Below, piece by piece: positions 59,028 to 64,000 of a DNA stretch of 64,000 nt. The stretch is from contig CAVWUM010000005.1 of NCBI GenBank assembly GCA_963758205.1, positions 62,001-126,000 on the forward strand, read 5' to 3'. Every line of letters begins with the position of its first letter. The stretch's first letter is position 1. The translations under genes and the position numbers were made by a program. Source of the DNA: Owenweeksia sp963758205 (GTDB taxonomy: Bacteria > Bacteroidota > Bacteroidia > Flavobacteriales > Schleiferiaceae). The notes under the pieces are model-generated. The model was not told where the DNA came from. It did not search any database and saw only the letters and a list, made by a program, of their open reading frames with translations.

Positions 59028-60995
59028 ATGCATTTTATGAGAAGTCTCATTTTCATTGCTCTTTTATTCAGTGGTACTTTTTTATATGCACAGCCCGAAT
59101 TGGGCGAATGTGACCAGGAGGTAGAGGAAATTGCTCAGAACCAATTGCCAAAGGCTCTTAAGCACTGGAGGGCGAAAAACTACCGGGAAGCGGAGCGCTA
59201 CCTGGGTAAGGCTGTGGATATGGATCCCAATTATGCGGATGCGTTATACCTGTTGGGCGATTTGTATGTGAAGAAAATGCAGATTGAAAAAGCCGAGATT
59301 TTATGGACGAAGCTTTTGGAGGTGTGCCCTGACTACAAGGCTGAGGTAAAATACTTTCTTGGTTCTATTTTATTAGAGAATGGAAAACGCGAAAAGGCTA
59401 TTGCATTATTCGAATCCTTTTTAGCTGACCCTTCGAGGGACGTGATGTTTGATACTGAAGTAAAAACTGCCTTAAAAGAAGCTAAGCTCAAGGAATCACT
59501 TTTGGGTAACCCCGTGGAGTTTGATCCTGTACCTGTAAAGCGGCTTTCAGGTGAGGCTGATGAATACCTCGCAACAATATCCCCGGATCAGGAAACCATG
59601 TACTTTACCCGCAGGGTTAAAAAAGTGAACAGGAGAGATGGACCCGCGGCCCAGGTAAGGCTGGTAGAGGAGTTTACCAAAGCCGAGCGCAAAGAGGGAG
59701 ATGAATTTGAAATTGGCGCGCCCATGCCTTCGCCATTTAATGAGAGTTTTAATGAAGGCGGTCCTTCCATTACTGCTGATAATACCGAGCTATACTTTAC
59801 GGTGTGTGAGGATTTGAACGGTTATAAAAACTGCGACATCTATTACACTGAGCGCGATGAGTTTGGTTTCTGGATAACCCCACGCAGTGTTGGAGATCAC
59901 ATAAATCGCAGAGATAGCTGGGAAAGTCAGGCATCGGTTTCTGCCAATGCCGATGCATTATATTTTACCAGCAACAGAGCCGGGGGCGTGGGTGGCCTGG
60001 ATTTATACCGCTGCGAGCGCTTATCCGATGGAAAATGGTCGGCACCAAAAAACCTGGGTAAAACCATAAATACTTCCGGCAACGAAAAAACACCTTTTAT
60101 TCATAGCGATAGCAAGACACTATATTTTAGTTCGGATGGCCTTCAGGGTCTTGGCGGCTTTGATATTTTTCTGGCGAAAGCCACGGGTGACAGCACCTGG
60201 CAGCAACCTCAAAATATAGGTTACCCCATTAATACAGAGGATGACGACCTGGGTTTATTTGTAAGTCTTGATGGCCGTACCGGTTACTTTGCCTCTAATA
60301 AATTCCGTCAGTCAACAGGTTATGATATTTACCAGTTTTCATTACCCGAGAGTGCAAAACCAAATAAGGTTACCCTGATAACTGGTAATGTAGCTAATGA
60401 TGATGGAGATGAACCTGGCGAAACCGCTTCGCTGGAAATTAAGAACCTGAAAACAAAAGAGGTCACCAAAATAAATGTGGATAAGGAAACCGGTAATTAC
60501 GCACGTGTGGTAGAAACCCGCCCACAGGAAGATTTGATTTTAACGGTGAAGAAAAAGGATGCCGCCTTTACCTCCAAGTACATCAGTACAAATGATATTA
60601 ATGAAAAGGGTGTAGCGAAGGCTTCACTAAAGGTGGAGAAGCTGGAAGTAGGGAAGGAGTATAAATTGAATGACATAAACTTTGCTACCAACTCTTACCA
60701 GCTTGATGATATTTCACGCTCAGTAATTGATGAGTTTATTGCTTATCTAAAGGATAACCCTGCCCTTAAAGCGGATATACAAGGGCATACTGATAATGTG
60801 GGTAATGATGGCGATAACATGCAGTTATCAAAAAACAGGGCAAAAACGGTGTATGACTATGTGTTGCAAAATGGTATTTCTGCCAGCCGGGTTTCTCACC
60901 ACGGTTATGGTGAAACAAAGCCGCGAGCCACTAATGATAGTGAAGAGGGCAGAGCACAAAACAGGCGCACCGTATTTGTAATCACGTCAAAATAG
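59028..60995 (+). CDS. PorE-like OmpA-family protein (TPR, beta-propeller, CRD, OmpA)
   Basis: The 655-aa protein has a signal peptide (to FLYAQ; an ATG three codons in is an alternative start). The domain order is TPR repeats (about 25-150; YREAERYLGKAVDMDPNYAD), a PD40/WD40-like propeller (about 175-440; repeated LYF(T/S)S), a carboxypeptidase-regulatory-like domain (about 450-540), and an OmpA peptidoglycan-binding domain (about 550-655; ADIQGHTDNVGND, LSKNRAKTVYDYV). This is the architecture of PorE, which ties the T9SS to peptidoglycan. Similar paralogues exist outside T9SS, so the name is given as likeness only. Confidence 0.85.
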   Translation: MHFMRSLIFIALLFSGTFLYAQPELGECDQEVEEIAQNQLPKALKHWRAKNYREAERYLGKAVDMDPNYADALYLLGDLYVKKMQIEKAEILWTKLLEVCPDYKAEVKYFLGSILLENGKREKAIALFESFLADPSRDVMFDTEVKTALKEAKLKESLLGNPVEFDPVPVKRLSGEADEYLATISPDQETMYFTRRVKKVNRRDGPAAQVRLVEEFTKAERKEGDEFEIGAPMPSPFNESFNEGGPSITADNTELYFTVCEDLNGYKNCDIYYTERDEFGFWITPRSVGDHINRRDSWESQASVSANADALYFTSNRAGGVGGLDLYRCERLSDGKWSAPKNLGKTINTSGNEKTPFIHSDSKTLYFSSDGLQGLGGFDIFLAKATGDSTWQQPQNIGYPINTEDDDLGLFVSLDGRTGYFASNKFRQSTGYDIYQFSLPESAKPNKVTLITGNVANDDGDEPGETASLEIKNLKTKEVTKINVDKETGNYARVVETRPQEDLILTVKKKDAAFTSKYISTNDINEKGVAKASLKVEKLEVGKEYKLNDINFATNSYQLDDISRSVIDEFIAYLKDNPALKADIQGHTDNVGNDGDNMQLSKNRAKTVYDYVLQNGISASRVSHHGYGETKPRATNDSEEGRAQNRRTVFVITSK

Positions 60996-61218
60996 GGCCC
61001 AACAATCCTTTTCTTATTCCTACCCTTTGGCAATAATACTCTGCATCGTGCAGGGTGGTAAACTCAAACCTTTTGGTATTATACACAATGCCCCAAAAAT
61101 TGTAGCTGGCAATAACTATAAACCGCGAACCATTTTGGGCAAAAAGTTTAAGGGTAAAATTTCTGCCCCTAAGAGTGTTGAGAAGTTTATATCCGTGGAG
61201 TTTTCTTTTTTCAGACAT
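60982..61218 (-). CDS. Hypothetical 78-aa protein
   Basis: The small basic protein (MSEKRKLHGYKLLNTLRGRN, then FTLKLFAQNGSRFIVIASYN, then FWGIVYNTKRFEF, then TLHDAEYYCQRVGI) has three predicted beta strands and a helix. I do not recognise a family. The composition looks coding, and it reads more naturally than the frame on the other strand at 61027-61296. It is convergent with the PorE-like gene and overlaps its end by 14 bases. Confidence 0.5.
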   Translation of the reverse strand: MSEKRKLHGYKLLNTLRGRNFTLKLFAQNGSRFIVIASYNFWGIVYNTKRFEFTTLHDAEYYCQRVGIRKGLLGPILT

Positions 61219-61229
61219 ATACAAAACAA

Positions 61230-61256
61230 AAAAGTCGCTACAAATGAGCGACTTTT
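61230..61256 (-). terminator. Rho-independent terminator after rplS
   Basis: The arms AAAAGTCGCT and AGCGACTTTT flank a seven-base loop. On the minus strand a T-rich tract follows, so it ends the rplS transcript before the 78-aa ORF. Confidence 0.8.
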
Positions 61257-61276
61257 CTGTTATCTGAAAATGAATC

Positions 61277-61624
61277 TTACATTCTCTTTTCTTTAATTCT
61301 TGCGGCCTTACCGGTAAGTTCTCTTTGGTAAAAGATACGGGCTCTGCGCACTTTACCCACCTTGTTTACCTCTATTTTTTCAAGAGCAGGAAGGTTCACA
61401 GGAAAAATTCTTTCTACACCAATGTTACCGGACATTTTACGGATGGTAAAGGTTTCAGTGGCTCCTGTACCTCTGCGTTGTAAAACTACCCCACGGAAAA
61501 ACTGAGTACGCTCTTTCGTACCCTCCGTAATTTTGTAATAAACAGTAATGGTGTCTCCGGCTGAAAAATCCGGAATTTCTTTTTTGCTGATGTACTGATC
61601 TTGTACCGCTTTTACTAAATCCAT
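61277..61624 (-). CDS. rplS: 50S ribosomal protein L19
   Basis: ATG 61624 gives the normal 115-aa L19 (MDLVKAVQDQYISKKEIPDF); an upstream frame to 61663 is discarded. The conserved parts are FSAGDTITVYYKITEG, RTQFFRGVVLQRRGTGATET and GVERIFPVNLP, with the RRARIFYQRELTGKAARI tail. It sits at the 30S-50S interface. It follows trmD by 136 bp, the common trmD-rplS order. Confidence 0.96.
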   Translation of the reverse strand: MDLVKAVQDQYISKKEIPDFSAGDTITVYYKITEGTKERTQFFRGVVLQRRGTGATETFTIRKMSGNIGVERIFPVNLPALEKIEVNKVGKVRRARIFYQRELTGKAARIKEKRM

Positions 61625-61760
61625 TTTAGCAATCTTTAAAATTTGCCGACATTCAACATTCACAATTTTTGCCAGAGGTTGAATACCAGTTGTTTATCAG
61701 TGATGTGGTTGATTTGATAAACGGAGTGCAATATTAGTGTAATTGATTTAATCTGAAAAG

Positions 61761-62438
61761 CTAATCTTTTAATAAATCAGGCCTGCGCTGTTTTGTACGT
61801 TCAAGTGCCTGCTCGTGGCGCCACTCTTCAATTTTAGGAAAGTTGCCTGAAGTAAGAATCTCCGGCACTTTTACACCTTTGAATTCGGCCGGGCGCGTAT
61901 AAACCGGTGGGGCCAATAAGTTATCCTGAAAGGAATCAGTTAAAGCAGATGTTTCATCATTTAAAACTCCGGGTATCAGGCGTATAATAGCATCGCTTAC
62001 TACAGCGGCACCCAGCTCGCCACCGCTCATTACAAAATCGCCAATAGAGATTTCTTTAGTAATAAGTATATCGCGCACCCGCTGATCTATACCTTTATAA
62101 TGTCCACACAAAATCATAAGATTACCTTTGAGTGAAAGTTGATTGGCCATCCCCTGGTTAAACACTTCACCATCAGGTGTCATGTATATGATCTCATCGT
62201 ACTCGTGCTCTTTTTTCAGGTCTTCGATGCATTCAAAAATGGGTCCGGCCATCATCACCAAACCAGCGCCACCCCCAAACTGGTAATCATCCAGTTTTTT
62301 GTGCTTGCCAATACCGTATTTTCTGAGGTCATGGATGTGCACCTCCACCATGCCTTTTTCTATAGCCCTTTTAAGAATAGAGTCAGCAAAGGGGCTTTCC
62401 AGTAATTTGGGCAGTAGGGTAATGATGTCGATGCGCAT
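61761..62438 (-). CDS. trmD: tRNA (guanine37-N1)-methyltransferase
   Basis: The 225-aa SPOUT methyltransferase has the signatures IDIITLLPKLLESPFADSIL, QFGGGAGLVMMAGPI, ILCGHYKGIDQRVRD and SIGDFVMSGGELGAAVVSDA (the trefoil-knot AdoMet site), plus the basic C-terminal domain (WRHEQALERTKQRRPDLL). It methylates G37 in tRNAs to prevent frameshifting. It lies directly upstream of rplS on the same strand. Confidence 0.96.
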   Translation of the reverse strand: MRIDIITLLPKLLESPFADSILKRAIEKGMVEVHIHDLRKYGIGKHKKLDDYQFGGGAGLVMMAGPIFECIEDLKKEHEYDEIIYMTPDGEVFNQGMANQLSLKGNLMILCGHYKGIDQRVRDILITKEISIGDFVMSGGELGAAVVSDAIIRLIPGVLNDETSALTDSFQDNLLAPPVYTRPAEFKGVKVPEILTSGNFPKIEEWRHEQALERTKQRRPDLLKD

Positions 62439-62590
62439 GGGCTAATTTTTTGCAAACTTAAGCACCGGCTGTTAAAGGGAGCATTAAAGCCTTTAATGAT
62501 ATGACGAAAAGCCACAAACATGGCCACGATTATGAAAATGATAAATGCTCCGTAAAGGATAAATGAAACGTTGCCGGTGTTGCTAAGCAT
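62360..62590 (-). CDS. Possible small single-span membrane protein
   Basis: The frame encodes 76 aa, of which the first 35 make sense as a membrane protein (LYGAFIIFIIVAMFVAFRHI helix, then basic KGFNAPFNSR). The remainder runs into the start of trmD in another frame and does not look coding. It could be a real short protein with a diverged end, or chance. Given as a weak call. Confidence 0.25.
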   Translation of the reverse strand: MLSNTGNVSFILYGAFIIFIIVAMFVAFRHIIKGFNAPFNSRCLSLQKISPCASTSLPYCPNYWKAPLLTLFLKGL

Positions 62591-62676
62591 AGGTTAAAGT
62601 TTTAATAAACTTAAACAAAATGCCGATGTGTTCGAAGTTTTACCTATGATTTCAATACCATGGAAAAACCAATAAA

Positions 62677-62709
62677 AAACCTGCCAGAGCTTTCACCTCT
62701 GGCAGGTTT
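62677..62709. terminator. Hairpin with REP-like arms after msrB
   Basis: The perfect arms AAACCTGCCAGAG and CTCTGGCAGGTTT flank seven bases. Read on the minus strand a T run follows, so it can end msrB. The ACCTGCCAG arm resembles the palindromes at 9312 and 22360. Confidence 0.75.
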
Positions 62710-62731
62710 ATATGAATTCAAGAGCTTACTT

Positions 62732-63238
62732 TTATTCCTCTTCTTTTGTGGCCGCGTCTTCTTTTTCAAAATCCAGGGAAACTGAATTGATGCAGTATCT
62801 CATTCCTGTTTCCGTAGGGCCATCATTAAAAACATGGCCCAGGTGACCACCGCAATTAGCGCACACAATTTCTGTGCGCGTCATGCCGTAGCTGGTATCC
62901 AACACTTCCTTTACTGTGTTTTTATCAAGGGCTTTATCAAAACTTGGCCAGCCGCAATGCGAATCGAATTTTGAATCGCTGTCAAAAAGCTCGGCACCAC
63001 AACCTGCACAGGTATATGTGCCTTCTTCAAAATGCAGGTTATATTCACCGGTACCTGGTCTTTCGGTACCTTTTTCACGTAGTACGTGGTACTGCTCAGG
63101 GGATAGCATTTTTTGCCATTCCTGTTCCGTTTTTTTTACATTGAAGTCTCCCATAGGTTTGTTTGCTTCAGTTTTTTGCTGGCCGTTGCAAGCCCAGGCA
63201 AAAGTTAAAATTAATGAGATAGAAAGTATTCTGGTCAT
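62732..63238 (-). CDS. msrB: Peptide-methionine (R)-S-oxide reductase, lipoprotein form
   Basis: The 168-aa protein has a lipoprotein signal (LTFAWAC, Cys17), then an MsrB domain from about residue 35: YTCAGCGAELFDSDSKFDSH, CGWPSFDKAL, IVCANCGGHLGHVF (two CxxC zinc pairs) and RYCINSVSLDF with the catalytic Cys. It repairs oxidised methionines in envelope proteins. An acidic tail (ATKEEE) ends it. Confidence 0.94.
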   Translation of the reverse strand: MTRILSISLILTFAWACNGQQKTEANKPMGDFNVKKTEQEWQKMLSPEQYHVLREKGTERPGTGEYNLHFEEGTYTCAGCGAELFDSDSKFDSHCGWPSFDKALDKNTVKEVLDTSYGMTRTEIVCANCGGHLGHVFNDGPTETGMRYCINSVSLDFEKEDAATKEEE

Positions 63239-63282
63239 CTGAAATTGTTTTTCAGTGTTGCAACTTCAAAGTTCAGGCCAAC

Positions 63283-64000
63283 TTAGCTTAATGGTAAAAA
63301 ACCAAGTATGGAGTCAATAACATTTTGATCCATCAACACTTTGCGATGGCCTAAACCTTTGGTGACAATAAGATTGGCATTGGGCCATTTTTTAGCCAGT
63401 TCAATGGCATTTTCAATTCCTACATCCTGGTCGTTTTCATCATGAATAATAATACCCTCCGGATTGAATTTATGAGCCAGGTAGTCGGTAGATCCTTCTT
63501 CAATTTTCATAACAAGTTGCTGTTGTATTGTGTTAATAATACGCGTAGCTACCCTGGGGCTGGCATGTACCTTTTCGCAAAAGTCATGCACCACATGGGG
63601 TATGTTGTCCGGAGTTCCGATAATTACGATTTTACTTACAAAAAGGTTTGTTTTTAAAGTGTTAAAAATTGCCATCCCGCCAAGGGAGTGGCCTATAGCG
63701 TAATCAAAGGGACCGAACTTTGCCTGACTGACTTCAATAGCATCCACAAATTCAAGCATGCTGGTTTTTTTTTGGCTATGTTCTCCATGTCCCGGAGCAT
63801 CAATGGCAGCCACATAAAAGCCTTTATCTACCAGCGCCTCAATAATTTTATGAAACTGAGTGCCACGGCCCGACCAGCCATGTACCAACAGTACTTTTTT
63901 TCCTTCTGGCTGACCCCATTCATAAAGTGTAAAATCCGACTTACCCGTATTAAGCAGGTGCTTTTTGGCTTTATCCCGGATTGGTTTTTCCCTTTCGGGA
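63283..64000 (-). CDS. Alpha/beta-hydrolase, partial at the window edge
   Basis: The frame is open to the last base of the window, so the N-terminus lies outside. The visible 238 codons begin PEREKPIRDKAKKHLLNTGK, and contain the oxyanion strand KKVLLVHGWSGRGTQF, the catalytic elbow GHSLGG, the acid in HDENDQDVG and the His in GLGHRKVL. This is an ordinary hydrolase fold with full triad; the substrate is unknown. It should start some tens of codons upstream. Confidence 0.85.
   Translation of the reverse strand, partial: PEREKPIRDKAKKHLLNTGKSDFTLYEWGQPEGKKVLLVHGWSGRGTQFHKIIEALVDKGFYVAAIDAPGHGEHSQKKTSMLEFVDAIEVSQAKFGPFDYAIGHSLGGMAIFNTLKTNLFVSKIVIIGTPDNIPHVVHDFCEKVHASPRVATRIINTIQQQLVMKIEEGSTDYLAHKFNPEGIIIHDENDQDVGIENAIELAKKWPNANLIVTKGLGHRKVLMDQNVIDSILGFLPLS

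Noticed and set aside
61027..61296. 89-aa plus-strand ORF across the rplS terminator
   Set aside because: It spans a terminator hairpin and overlaps a more natural minus-strand ORF; its composition is not coding-like.

Overview
The window looks like a chromosome segment of a member of the Bacteroidota, most likely Flavobacteriales. The evidence is several secreted proteins with type IX secretion (T9SS) C-terminal sorting domains, a PorE-like OmpA protein, a FISUMP-domain lipoprotein, many lipoproteins, promoter -7 boxes of the TAnnTTTG kind, and housekeeping genes typical of the group. No rRNA, tRNA or CRISPR array was seen.

Layout. 0.2-12.3 kb holds small envelope and metabolic genes: a secreted SGNH/PKD protein, a probably frameshifted secreted protein, a MarR-DOMON-NTF2 set with matching palindromic operators, a SulP transporter, an SDR, a nonsense-interrupted pentapeptide protein, and an esterase/PqqB-like pair. 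12.4-14.2 kb is a lipoprotein joining a caspase-like region to a FISUMP domain. 14.5-27.7 kb is a run of large T9SS-exported phosphatases (two PhoX paralogues, one UshA-type 5'-nucleotidase, one multi-domain PhoX), all in the same direction and sharing one C-terminal jelly-roll-like module. A RAYT transposase gene sits among them. 27.7-31.2 kb is an accessory cassette between two identical 50-bp direct repeats; it encodes a GIY-YIG-type nuclease, a 90-aa protein, a HipA-like kinase, a DUF3037 protein and a divergent AAG-type DNA glycosylase, with a restriction-enzyme tail remnant at its left edge. 31.6-37.2 kb is a 1864-aa repeat adhesin carrying the same C-terminal module twice, followed by a second RAYT gene. 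38-48.6 kb holds a di-heme peroxidase, an LRR protein, lipoproteins, an M1 peptidase, glutaminase and others. 48.7-53.3 kb is a histidine-utilisation run (ftcD, hutG, hutI) interrupted by a frameshifted DUF4062 gene. 53.5-64 kb holds aroC, a dicarboxylate symporter, an AsmA-like protein, the PorE-like protein, rplS, trmD, msrB and a partial hydrolase.

How the genes work together. The phosphatases should release phosphate from organic esters at the cell surface, with T9SS exporting and anchoring them. The PorE-like protein may belong to that machinery. Glutaminase and the Hut enzymes feed glutamate metabolism.

Strongest candidates for something new: (1) the 50-bp-repeat-bounded cassette combining nuclease, kinase and glycosylase, a plausible defence or toxin-antitoxin island; (2) 33-bp perfect palindromes sitting in frame at the same place inside both RAYT genes, one of them matching the dispersed intergenic REP-like palindromes. 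Four genes show single-base or single-codon disruptions, so assembly quality or recent gene decay should be checked.
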